Source: DATJLQ01 sp035509415 (GTDB lineage Bacteria; Pseudomonadota; Alphaproteobacteria; JACZXZ01). Taken from it: a stretch of DNA of 6,825 nucleotides. The position numbers were made by a program, and so were the translations under genes. Of this stretch, positions 1 through 6,377 are shown one piece after another. Under the pieces are notes generated by a model, which was given only the letters and a program-made list of their open reading frames with translations, was not told where the DNA came from and ran no database searches. Every line of letters starts with the position of its first letter. Positions within the stretch are counted from its first letter, which is position 1. Location of the stretch: contig DATJLQ010000046.1 of the NCBI GenBank assembly GCA_035509415.1, positions 1 to 6,825 on the forward strand, in the 5' to 3' direction.

Positions 1-6
1 GCCCCC

Positions 7-435
7 TCACCGCGGGAAGCGCGCCTCGATGCGCCGCTTGAGCTCGTCCCGGATCGCGCGGTAGGCGGCGAGCACGCTCTCGCGGCTCTCCTCGACGATG
101 CTCGGGTCGAGGATCGGCCAATACTCGACCTCGCAGGCTCGCCCGCGCGTGAGCTCGACCGCCGAATGCTGCGCCTCGGGCGAGAGACTCACGACGAGGT
201 CGAACGAGCTGTCCTCGAGATCGGCGAAAGCCTTGGGCCGGTGCCGCGCGAGCGACAGGCCGATCTCCTCCATCACCTGGTTCGCGAACGGGTCCGGCTC
301 GCCCGGCCGCACGCCCACGGAGTCGACGAAGATGCGCTGGCGCTGGTACTGCCTCAGCAGCGCCTCGGCGATGGGCGAGCGCACGCTGTTGCGCGTGCAC
401 GCGAACAGCACGCTCGACGGAAGCTCGCTCGCCAC
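7..435 (-). CDS. Low-molecular-weight protein-tyrosine phosphatase / arsenate-reductase-like protein
   Basis: This 142-residue cytoplasmic protein belongs to the low-molecular-weight phosphotyrosine phosphatase / ArsC-like fold. Near the N terminus is the phosphate-binding loop C-x5-R-S, read as CTRNSVRS, with nucleophile Cys13, Arg19 and Ser20. The late Asp-Pro (Asp110-Pro111 in WPILDPS) fits the general acid of the family. Length is normal (family about 140-160). The loop differs from the textbook C-x-G-N-x-C-R-S: Arg15 replaces Gly and Val18 replaces the second Cys. The redox Cys pair of thioredoxin-coupled arsenate reductases is therefore not obvious, although Cys101 exists. The start is GTG, 3 bp after the UPF0262 stop, with a G-rich ribosome site inside that gene. 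No ATG occurs before the catalytic loop. It is the last gene of the hisG-hisD-UPF0262 unit visible here. Substrate is unknown; I infer phosphatase rather than arsenate reductase and give no symbol. Confidence 0.85.
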   Translation of the reverse strand: MASELPSSVLFACTRNSVRSPIAEALLRQYQRQRIFVDSVGVRPGEPDPFANQVMEEIGLSLARHRPKAFADLEDSSFDLVVSLSPEAQHSAVELTRGRACEVEYWPILDPSIVEESRESVLAAYRAIRDELKRRIEARFPR

Positions 436-438
436 GCC

Positions 439-957
439 CTACCCCCGGATGTGCAGCACGCACAGCAGCGTGAACAGCCGCCGCGCGGTGTTGGCGTCGA
501 CCTCGATCTTGCCCGCAAGGCGCTCGCGCAGGAGGGCCGAGCCCTCGTTGTGGAGTGAGCGCCGGCCCATGTCGATCGCCTCGATCTGGGTCGGGCTCGC
601 GTTGCGGATCGCGCGGTAGTAGCTGTCGCAGATGGTGAAGTAGTCCTTGACGATGCGGCGGAACGGCGTGGTCGGCAGCAGGATGCGCGTGAGCGGCCGG
701 TCGTCGGCGTCGTTGATGCCGATCGCGAGCCGGCTCTCCTCGATCGAGAGGCGCAGCACGTAGGGCCCGCCATAATCGCCCACGGGCGCGAAATAATTGT
801 CGTCGAGGAGATCGAAGATCGCGACCTTGCGCTCGTGATCCACGTCGGCGGTCCAACGCACGATGCTGCGCTCGTCGAGATGAATCTGGACGATGCGCGG
901 GTCGCGCGGGCGCGCGGCACCCGATTTCGCTTTCTTGCCGGGCCCGGCCTTGGGCAT
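439..957 (-). CDS. UPF0262 family protein
   Basis: This 172-residue protein belongs to UPF0262, a family I know mainly from Alphaproteobacteria and with no established function. Recognisable conserved stretches are the N-terminal block around residues 23-50 (IVQIHLDE... and DHERKVAIFDLL), the DYF-x-IC-x-SYY segment at residues 105-114, the IDMGRRSLHNEG block at 128-139, and the C-terminal LFTLLCVLHIRG at 161-172. The first 20 residues are Lys/Arg/Pro/Gly-rich and variable-looking, which may make this slightly longer than relatives. No signal peptide or membrane segment is seen, so it is probably cytoplasmic. The ATG lies 8 bp after the hisD stop, with an AGG overlapping that stop as the likely ribosome contact. 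The phosphatase begins 3 bp beyond its stop. The context gives no function beyond co-expression with histidine biosynthesis genes. Confidence 0.9.
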   Translation of the reverse strand: MPKAGPGKKAKSGAARPRDPRIVQIHLDERSIVRWTADVDHERKVAIFDLLDDNYFAPVGDYGGPYVLRLSIEESRLAIGINDADDRPLTRILLPTTPFRRIVKDYFTICDSYYRAIRNASPTQIEAIDMGRRSLHNEGSALLRERLAGKIEVDANTARRLFTLLCVLHIRG

Positions 958-965
958 GGCGAGAC

Positions 966-2267
966 CTAAGGTGCTCGGCGCTTGAGCCGCAGCCGGACCG
1001 AGAGCGCGTGGGCCTCGAGCCCCTCCGCCTCGGCGAGCGCAACGGCTGCCGGGCCGAGGGCGTCGAGCGCCGCCGGGTCGCAGCCGAGGAGCGAGCTGCG
1101 CTTCATGAAGTCGAGCACGCCGAGCCCCGAGGCGAAACGCGCGCTGCGCGCCGTGGGGAGCACGTGGTTCGGTCCGCCCACATAGTCGCCGATCGCCTCG
1201 GGCGTATAGGAGCCGAGGAAGATGGCGCCGACGTTGCGGATCTGGGAAACGAGCGGCTCGGGGTTCCTCACCGCGAGCTCCATGTGCTCGGGTGCGATCT
1301 TGTCCGCGAGCGCCGCCGCGTCGGCGAGCGACGGCACCAGGATCACGGCGCCGTTGTCGCGCCAGCTCGCGCGCGCGATGCGGGCGCGCGGCAGCGACTT
1401 GAGCTGCTTCTCGGCCGCGGCGACCACCCGGTCGGCGAAGCCCTCGTCGTCCGCGATCAGGATCGCCTGGGCCGCCGTGTCGTGCTCGGCCTGCGAGAGA
1501 AGATCGGCCGCGATCCATTCGGGGTCGTTGTCCTTGTCGGCGATCACCAGGATCTCGGACGGCCCCGCGATCATGTCGATGCCGACCTGGCCGAACACGC
1601 GCCGCTTCGCCGCCGCGACGTAAGCGTTGCCCGGCCCGACGATCTTGTCGACGGGCGCTATGCTGCGCGTGCCGTAGGCCAGGGCCGCGATCGCCTGGGC
1701 GCCGCCCACGCGATAAATCTCGTCGATGCCCGCGAGGCGCGCGGCCGCGAGCACGAGCGGATTGATGACGCCGCCGGGTGCCGGCACCACCATCGCGATG
1801 CGCGCCACGCCCGCGACCTTGGCGGGGACCGCGTTCATCAGGACCGAGCTCGGATAGGCCGCGGTACCGCCGGGCACGTAGATGCCGACCGCGGCGACCG
1901 GCCGCCAGAAAGAGCCGAGGCGCACGCCGGTCGCATCCTTATAGTCGAGATCGACGGGCTTCTGGCGCCGGTGATACGTCTCGATACGCGCCTTCGCGAA
2001 GGCGAGCGCCTCGAGCGCCACCTTGCTGCATTTCGCCGACGCGGCCGCGATCTCGCGCGCGCTCACGCGGATATTCTTCGGGCTCAAGACGATCTTGTCG
2101 AAGCGCTTGGTGTAGGCGATGAGCGCGCGGTCGCCGCGTTTCCGCACGTCGGCGATGATCGCCGCCACCGTCGCGTCGACGTCGGCGGCACTCTCGCGCT
2201 TCGCCGCGAGGAGCCTCGCGAAGGCGCGCGCGAAGGTGGGCTTGCGCGCGTCGAGCCTAAGCGGCAC
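966..2267 (-). CDS. hisD: Histidinol dehydrogenase
   Basis: HisD is the cytoplasmic zinc enzyme that carries out the last two steps of histidine synthesis, oxidising L-histidinol via histidinal to L-histidine with two NAD+. The 433-residue length is normal for the family. Visible signatures are VGIYVPGG (127-134), the KIVGPGN block (208-214), GPSEIL (235-240), zinc ligands Gln259 and His262 in LLSQAEH, catalytic Glu327-His328 in APEHMEL, Asp361 in GDYVGGPNH, and C-terminal zinc ligand His420 in EGLEAHA. All match the Escherichia coli catalytic set, so the enzyme should be active. The chosen start is GTG at 2267, which overlaps the end of hisG by 11 bp and has a GGAG 7 nt upstream inside hisG. 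It gives the MPLRLD N terminus usual in alphaproteobacterial HisD. The overlap implies translational coupling to hisG. Confidence 0.97.
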   Translation of the reverse strand: MPLRLDARKPTFARAFARLLAAKRESAADVDATVAAIIADVRKRGDRALIAYTKRFDKIVLSPKNIRVSAREIAAASAKCSKVALEALAFAKARIETYHRRQKPVDLDYKDATGVRLGSFWRPVAAVGIYVPGGTAAYPSSVLMNAVPAKVAGVARIAMVVPAPGGVINPLVLAAARLAGIDEIYRVGGAQAIAALAYGTRSIAPVDKIVGPGNAYVAAAKRRVFGQVGIDMIAGPSEILVIADKDNDPEWIAADLLSQAEHDTAAQAILIADDEGFADRVVAAAEKQLKSLPRARIARASWRDNGAVILVPSLADAAALADKIAPEHMELAVRNPEPLVSQIRNVGAIFLGSYTPEAIGDYVGGPNHVLPTARSARFASGLGVLDFMKRSSLLGCDPAALDALGPAAVALAEAEGLEAHALSVRLRLKRRAP

Positions 2268-2931
2268 GGGACAGCTCCGCGGCCGCGACCTTGAAGCGCT
2301 CGATCCAGCGCGCGAGCTCCTCGGGCCGGGTCTTGAGCGCCGCCCGGTTCACGATCAGGCGCGAGGTGATCTCCGCGATGCGCTCGACCTCGACCAGACC
2401 GTTGGCCTTCAAGGTAGAGCCGGTCGAGACCAGGTCGACGATGCGCCGGCAGAGGCCGAGCCCGGGCGCCAATTCCATCGCGCCCGAGAGCTTGATGCAC
2501 TCGGCCTGGACGCCGCGCGCCGCGAAGTGGCGCTTGGTGATCTCGGGATATTTGGTCGCGACGCGCACGTGGCTCCAGCGCTGGGGCTCGTCGCGGCGCA
2601 CGAGCTCGGCCGGCTCGGCGACCGCGAGGTGGCACTTGCCGATGCCGAGATCGAGGGGCGCGTAGATCTCGGAATAGTCGAACTCCATCAATACGTCGCG
2701 CCCGCAAATGCCGAGCTGGGCCGCGTTGAAGGCGACGAAGGTGGCGACGTCGAAACTGCGCACCCGGATGATCGCGAGCTTGGGGTCGTTGGTCGCGAAT
2801 TTGAGCTGGCGCGACTCGGGGTCGGCGAAGGCGGGCTCGGGCTCGAGCCCGAGGCGCGCGAACAGCGGCGCGACCTCGGCCGAGATGCGCCCCTTGGGAA
2901 CCGCGAGAATGAGCGTGTCGTCGCGCGCCAT
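2257..2931 (-). CDS. hisG: ATP phosphoribosyltransferase, short catalytic form
   Basis: HisG condenses ATP with PRPP to give phosphoribosyl-ATP, the first committed and feedback-controlled step of histidine synthesis. Evidence is the N-terminal LAVPKGR (9-15), the central region with GICGRDVLME (74-83), and the PRPP-binding loop DLVSTGSTLKAN at residues 166-177. At 224 residues it lacks the C-terminal regulatory domain of the roughly 300-residue long form. Short-form enzymes generally work as a complex with the histidyl-tRNA-synthetase-like subunit HisZ. No hisZ lies in this window, so it must be encoded elsewhere if used. The start is ATG with a clear AGGAGA ribosome site 6 nt upstream. A strong promoter candidate lies about 85 bp upstream. 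The gene ends within hisD (11-bp overlap), so the two are co-transcribed and probably co-translated. Confidence 0.95.
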   Translation of the reverse strand: MARDDTLILAVPKGRISAEVAPLFARLGLEPEPAFADPESRQLKFATNDPKLAIIRVRSFDVATFVAFNAAQLGICGRDVLMEFDYSEIYAPLDLGIGKCHLAVAEPAELVRRDEPQRWSHVRVATKYPEITKRHFAARGVQAECIKLSGAMELAPGLGLCRRIVDLVSTGSTLKANGLVEVERIAEITSRLIVNRAALKTRPEELARWIERFKVAAAELSRAA

Positions 2932-2937
2932 GTACCG

Positions 2938-2943
2938 TCTCCT
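2938..2943 (-). promoter_or_regulatory. Ribosome binding site of hisG
   Basis: AGGAGA on the minus strand lies 6 nt before the hisG ATG. It is the best Shine-Dalgarno match in the minus-strand cluster and fixes the hisG start. It is also consistent with hisG being the first gene of its own transcript. Confidence 0.8.
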
Positions 2944-3015
2944 GGGGATTCGGCCCGGGCCCGGCCGGCCGGAACGTCCCTCGAATTCGCTCGCTCTACG
3001 GAGATTGCGGCGCCT

Positions 3016-3044
3016 CTGATACCCCGATCCGGCGGAAAGGTCAA
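3016..3044 (-). promoter_or_regulatory. Candidate sigma-70-type promoter for the hisG-hisD-UPF0262-phosphatase unit
   Basis: On the minus strand TTGACC (3044-3039, 5 of 6 to TTGACA) is followed by exactly 17 nt and TATCAG (3021-3016, 4 of 6 to TATAAT). The predicted start of transcription is near 3009, giving a leader of about 78 nt that ends with the AGGAGA site. An A/T-rich island with an inverted repeat (CAAAAA at 3042-3047 and TTTTTG at 3055-3060) overlaps and precedes the -35 box. It is conspicuous in this G+C-rich DNA and could act as an UP-type element. The leader has no run of His codons, so classical his attenuation is not evident. Assignment is by pattern and position only. Confidence 0.55.
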
Positions 3045-3090
3045 AAAATCCTTGTTTTTGGCGGGAATACGGGGCTTATCCCCCGGTTCC

Positions 3091-3117
3091 GGCCGGCCCA
3101 GGCCGGCCCAGGCCGGG
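3091..3117. repeat. 10-bp tandem repeat, about 2.7 copies
   Basis: The unit ggccggccca occurs at 3091-3100 and 3101-3110, followed by a 7-bp partial copy at 3111-3117. It lies between the DUF2948 stop and the hisG promoter. The unit is itself partly palindromic (ggccggcc), so the array could fold in several registers. It is noncoding in the accepted annotation. Confidence 0.8.
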
Positions 3118-3121
3118 ACAC

Positions 3122-3150
3122 CCCCGGCGCGGCCCCGGCGCGGCCCCGGC
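3122..3150. repeat. 11-bp tandem repeat, about 2.6 copies
   Basis: The unit ccccggcgcgg occurs at 3122-3132 and 3133-3143, with a partial copy (ccccggc) at 3144-3150. It directly follows the 10-bp array and ends 5 bp before the DUF2948 stop codon. A 6-bp stem with a 5-nt loop (3112-3117 with 3123-3128) bridges the two arrays. No T-run follows on the minus strand, so it is not a classical intrinsic terminator. Confidence 0.8.
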
Positions 3151-3155
3151 GGGCC

Positions 3156-3638
3156 TCAGAACTCGCCCGGATCGCGGTGGCGCGGCGCCCAGCGGGTGGG
3201 CCAGGGCTCGCCGAAATCGTCCAGGCGGACGCGGATGCGCTCGGCCTCGAGGCGGATGGTGCCGCCGCCCGCGAACATGAGCTGGATCGTCGCTCCCGCC
3301 TCGCCCTCGTCGCGTGCCACGACGGCGAGCAGCTCGAGCGGCCGGTCGCGCCGCGCGCGCTCGATGTTCTGGAGGCGCACGCGATGCACCGCCTCGAAGG
3401 CGACGCCGCAGGCGATGCGCTCGAAGCGCACGCCGACCGGTCGCGCGCCAATTTTTCGCGCGCCACCTTGCCCCGCGACGACGTGCTCCCAGCGAAAGCG
3501 GTTGAGGGCGAGGACGAAGCGGCGCTCCGCCGGCTCGAAATGCATGTCGGCGAGCGGCACGAGCGCATCCTGGAGGAAGCTCGACATCACCCGGAGGTCT
3601 TCCGCGTCCTCGGCGCGCAGGTGCAGCCCGTCCCCCAT
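3156..3638 (-). CDS. DUF2948 family protein
   Basis: This 160-residue protein matches DUF2948, an uncharacterised, mainly alphaproteobacterial family. Typical features are an N-terminal block LRAEDAEDLRVMSSFLQDALV (residues 7-27), FVLALNRFRWE at 41-51, and a C-terminal IRLEAERIRVRLDD followed by FGEPWPTRW at 128-150. No signal peptide or transmembrane segment is visible, so a cytoplasmic protein is expected. The start is ATG with a GAGG-containing, G-rich ribosome site about 6 nt upstream. The murA stop is 24 bp upstream, so it is probably co-transcribed with murA. A link to envelope synthesis is only suggested by this neighbourhood. The end of the gene abuts two tandem arrays and no clear terminator is seen before the hisG promoter. 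Confidence 0.9.
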   Translation of the reverse strand: MGDGLHLRAEDAEDLRVMSSFLQDALVPLADMHFEPAERRFVLALNRFRWEHVVAGQGGARKIGARPVGVRFERIACGVAFEAVHRVRLQNIERARRDRPLELLAVVARDEGEAGATIQLMFAGGGTIRLEAERIRVRLDDFGEPWPTRWAPRHRDPGEF

Positions 3639-3662
3639 CGTCCCCCTCGCCGACGGTGAGCC

Positions 3663-4949
<1,287 letters not shown>

Positions 4950-5016
4950 CTGACTTCGGCCGATTTCTCGCTTGTTTCTTGCGCTCGAATTTTGCCCTGG
5001 GGCGTCCGCGACCAGA

Positions 5017-5045
5017 CCCGGATTTTGGCCCGGATAGGCCCGAAT
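5017..5045. repeat. Degenerate cccggat repeats in the murA leader
   Basis: The heptamer cccggat occurs at 5017-5023 and 5029-5035, with cccgaat at 5039-5045, spaced 12 and 10 bp. A TGGGCCCA palindrome follows at 5048-5055. They fall inside the predicted untranslated leader of murA. The repeats are imperfect and no function is claimed. Confidence 0.5.
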
Positions 5046-5092
5046 CCTGGGCCCAACCCGGCTCCCGAGCCCGGCCCTCGCCGCCGTCGCTT

Positions 5093-5121
5093 CTTATAGC
5101 CCTCGGCCCAAGAAATGCCAG
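5093..5121 (-). promoter_or_regulatory. Candidate promoter for murA
   Basis: On the minus strand CTGGCA (5121-5116, 4 of 6 to TTGACA) is separated by 17 nt from TATAAG (5098-5093, 5 of 6 to TATAAT). Transcription would start near 5086 and leave a leader of about 137 nt before the murA ATG, which is long for a housekeeping gene. The -35 box lies inside the first copy of a 14-bp tandem repeat. No equally good pair was found closer to murA. Confidence 0.5.
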
Positions 5122-5155
5122 AGGGGAAACGCCAGGGGGGACATGCCAGGAGGAC
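5114..5155. repeat. 14-bp tandem repeat, three imperfect copies
   Basis: Three adjoining units share the core GCCAG followed by a G-rich tract: 5114-5127, 5128-5141 and 5142-5155. The shared positions make a regular 14-bp period. On the plus strand each unit resembles a Shine-Dalgarno sequence, and the third holds a perfect AGGAGG (5148-5153). On the minus strand each offers CTGGC(A/G), which in the first copy serves as the putative murA -35 box. The array lies in the divergent murA/mscL control region and could bind a regulator, or be simple slippage. Confidence 0.7.
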
Positions 5156-5199
5156 GATGGAGAAAGCGTCGGCCGCCAGGTGCGTGGGCGCCGGGTCTT

Positions 5200-5208
5200 T
5201 GCTAGAAG
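5200..5208 (+). promoter_or_regulatory. Weak candidate extended -10 element for mscL
   Basis: TGCTAGAAG resembles an extended -10 (TGn followed by TAGAAG, 4 of 6). It lies about 34 bp before the mscL ATG, which would give a leader of some 28 nt. No convincing -35 hexamer is visible at 16-18 bp upstream, so this is tentative. Confidence 0.3.
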
Positions 5209-5231
5209 GGACGACCAACCCCCTTTGCCCC

Positions 5232-5237
5232 AGGAGG
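5232..5237 (+). promoter_or_regulatory. Ribosome binding site of mscL
   Basis: A perfect AGGAGG lies 4 nt before the mscL ATG. It fixes the start and suggests efficient translation initiation. Confidence 0.85.
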
Positions 5238-5241
5238 CCTC

Positions 5242-5667
5242 ATGATCGGCAAGGACATGCTGAAGGAATTCAAGGAATTCGCCATGCGCGGCAACGTGGT
5301 CGATCTCGCCGTCGGCGTGGTCATCGGCGCCGCGTTCGGCAAGATCGTGAGCTCGCTGGTGTCGGACATCATCATGCCGCCCATCGGGCTCATTCTCGGC
5401 AATCTCGACTTCTCGAGCCTGTTCATCGATCTCTCGAGCAAGCACTACGAGACCCTCGCCGCCGCCAAGGCCGCGGGCGCGCCGACCCTCAATTACGGGC
5501 TCTTCATCAATTCGGTGATCGACTTTTTGATCGTGGCCTTCGCGATCTTCATCGTCGTGCGCCAGATCAACCGGCTGTTCCCGAAGGCGCCCGCGGAGGA
5601 GCCCAAGACGCCGCCCGAGGTCGTGCTCCTCACCGAGATCCGCGACGTGCTCAAGGCGAAAGGCTGA
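5242..5667 (+). CDS. mscL: Large-conductance mechanosensitive channel
   Basis: MscL forms a pentameric inner-membrane pore that opens under high membrane tension and releases solutes during hypo-osmotic shock. The 141-residue length is typical. The sequence shows the amphipathic N-terminal helix MLKEFKEFAMRGN (6-18), then the pore-lining first membrane segment at about 19-52 with VDLAVGVVIGAAFGKIV and the conserved MPPIG (45-49). A periplasmic loop with LNYG (83-86) follows, then a second membrane segment at about 87-107 and a charged cytoplasmic helix with LLTEIRDVL (129-137). The ATG is fixed by AGGAGG. It is the only plus-strand protein gene here, divergent from murA, and it converges with the 63-residue ORF with a 4-bp gap. 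A 9-bp direct repeat (aaggaattc twice, 5264-5281) encodes KEFKEF. The gene appears intact. Confidence 0.97.
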   Translation: MIGKDMLKEFKEFAMRGNVVDLAVGVVIGAAFGKIVSSLVSDIIMPPIGLILGNLDFSSLFIDLSSKHYETLAAAKAAGAPTLNYGLFINSVIDFLIVAFAIFIVVRQINRLFPKAPAEEPKTPPEVVLLTEIRDVLKAKG

Positions 5668-5671
5668 GGAG

Positions 5672-5863
5672 CTAGGCGTCGGGCTCGCCCGCGCCCGAGC
5701 CGCCGCGCCGTGCGACGTCTTCCTTGCGGCGCTTCAGGTTCCGGCGCAGGGCGTCGGCGAGACGCTCCTCGCGCGCGCGCCGCGCCGCATCGCCCGCGGA
5801 CGAGCGCGCAGGCTTGGCGCGTTTCTTGTCCGCGGGCTTCCGGTCTTCGGGTGCCGCGCTCAT
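5672..5863 (-). CDS. Small Arg/Lys-rich hypothetical protein
   Basis: This 63-residue ORF encodes a highly charged protein. The N-terminal half is Lys/Arg/Pro/Ala-rich. The core RAREERLADALRRNLKRRKED (29-49) looks like a single amphipathic, strongly basic helix, and the tail is Gly/Glu/Asp-rich. I recall small alphaproteobacterial proteins with a similar E-E-R-L-x-x-A-L-x-x-N-L-x-R-R-K pattern, sometimes near murA, but I cannot name a family. Its ATG overlaps the stop of the exported Ig-like protein as ATGA, with only a weak ribosome site, so translation is probably coupled. There is no signal peptide. Nucleic-acid or membrane-surface binding is possible from composition alone. Its stop is 4 bp from that of convergent mscL. 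The tight overlap and the helical pattern are the support for this being a real gene. Confidence 0.65.
   Translation of the reverse strand: MSAAPEDRKPADKKRAKPARSSAGDAARRAREERLADALRRNLKRRKEDVARRGGSGAGEPDA
5682..5701. other. Inverted repeat at the mscL / small-ORF convergence
   Basis: GGCTCG (5682-5687) and CGAGCC (5696-5701) form a 6-bp stem with an 8-nt loop. It starts 14 bp after the mscL stop codon, within the 3' end of the opposing small ORF. No T-run follows, so it is not a canonical intrinsic terminator, though it is the only hairpin seen at this convergence. Confidence 0.25.
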
Positions 5864-6366
5864 TTGACCACGATCGGCACGGTCGTGTCCTGATCCGGGA
5901 ACGACCTTCCGTTGCACATTATGCCGGCGAAGCGGATCGAGACGACCCAAGTACCCGCCTCTGCGGGCGTGCCCGAGATGGCACCATTGTCGATGCGCAT
6001 GCCGGGCGGCGGCGTGCCGCCGTCGACGCGCGCGGTCGCGTAGGACCAGGAGCGGCACACCGCCTCGAGAATCTTGGGCTGGGCGAGCGCCGGCTTGCCG
6101 AGCGCCAGGCGCAGCGGCTCGAATTCGCCATAGGCGCCGTAATAGATGGCAAGCTCGATCCCCGGCGCCGGCGCGGGCGCGGGGGCGCCCAGGGCCGACG
6201 GCGCCAACGCAAACAGCGCCCCAAGCGCCAACGGGAGCGCCGCCGGGAGCGCCGTCCGAAGCGCCGCCGGGAGCGCCGGTGAAGGCGCCAACGCCCGCCC
6301 AGCCGCGCGGCGCCGCAGCGGCGCCATGCTTCTCCCGATCGACGCGGGTTTCAGCCTGCGGCCCAT
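5860..6366 (-). CDS. Exported protein with a putative Ig-like (He_PIG-type) domain
   Basis: This 168-residue protein has a basic N terminus, a long Ala/Leu hydrophobic stretch (about 31-57), and a likely signal peptidase site near SALGA (57-61). An Ala-Pro linker (61-68) leads into a mature domain of about 100 residues. The stretch PPPGMRIDNGAISGTPAEAG (119-138) followed by a beta-rich end matches the pattern of putative Ig domains (P-P-G-x-x-x-x-x-G-x-I-S-G-T-P-x-x-A-G). Two Cys (104, 151) could form a disulfide in the periplasm or outside. I know no function. GGAGGA lies 11 nt before the chosen ATG. An alternative ATG at 6327 (Met14), with GGGAG just upstream, would give a more ordinary 48-residue signal peptide. 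The stop overlaps the next ORF's start (ATGA). The signal-peptide coding region contains a 12-bp tandem repeat. Confidence 0.75.
   Translation of the reverse strand: MGRRLKPASIGRSMAPLRRRAAGRALAPSPALPAALRTALPAALPLALGALFALAPSALGAPAPAPAPGIELAIYYGAYGEFEPLRLALGKPALAQPKILEAVCRSWSYATARVDGGTPPPGMRIDNGAISGTPAEAGTWVVSIRFAGIMCNGRSFPDQDTTVPIVVK
6225..6296. repeat. 12-bp tandem repeat inside the signal-peptide coding region
   Basis: The motif gcgcc recurs at 6225, 6237, 6249, 6261, 6273 and 6285, exactly 12 bp apart, in units of consensus gcgccnncggga. Because 12 is a multiple of three, the array stays in frame. On the minus strand it encodes Ala-Leu pairs every four residues (Ala31, 35, 39, 43, 47) in the exported protein. 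More copies of gcgcc at 6201 and 6216 fall out of the strict register but still in multiples of three. Confidence 0.8.
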
Positions 6367-6377
6367 CGCTCGCTCAT

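Noticed and set aside
1008..2294. 428-residue open frame on the plus strand opposite hisD
   Set aside because: It is antisense to a gene with all HisD catalytic residues. Its product is Arg/Gly/His-rich and has no recognisable domain, a normal by-product of high-G+C codon use.
2932..3009. Histidine leader-peptide attenuator before hisG
   Set aside because: No short ORF with clustered His codons and no terminator with a T-run are present in the leader.
3043..3085. Intrinsic terminator for murA-DUF2948 (hairpin 3070-3085, T-run at 3048-3043 on the minus strand)
   Set aside because: The 5-bp stem is about 21 nt from the T-run, too far for a canonical terminator, and the T-run lies in the hisG promoter region.
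5157..5675. Open frame starting at an ATG 3 nt after AGGAGG (5148-5153), overlapping mscL out of frame
   Set aside because: The ribosome-site spacing is too short, and the product is an Arg/His-rich shifted-frame version of mscL. The AGGAGG is part of the 14-bp repeats. The true mscL start has its own AGGAGG.
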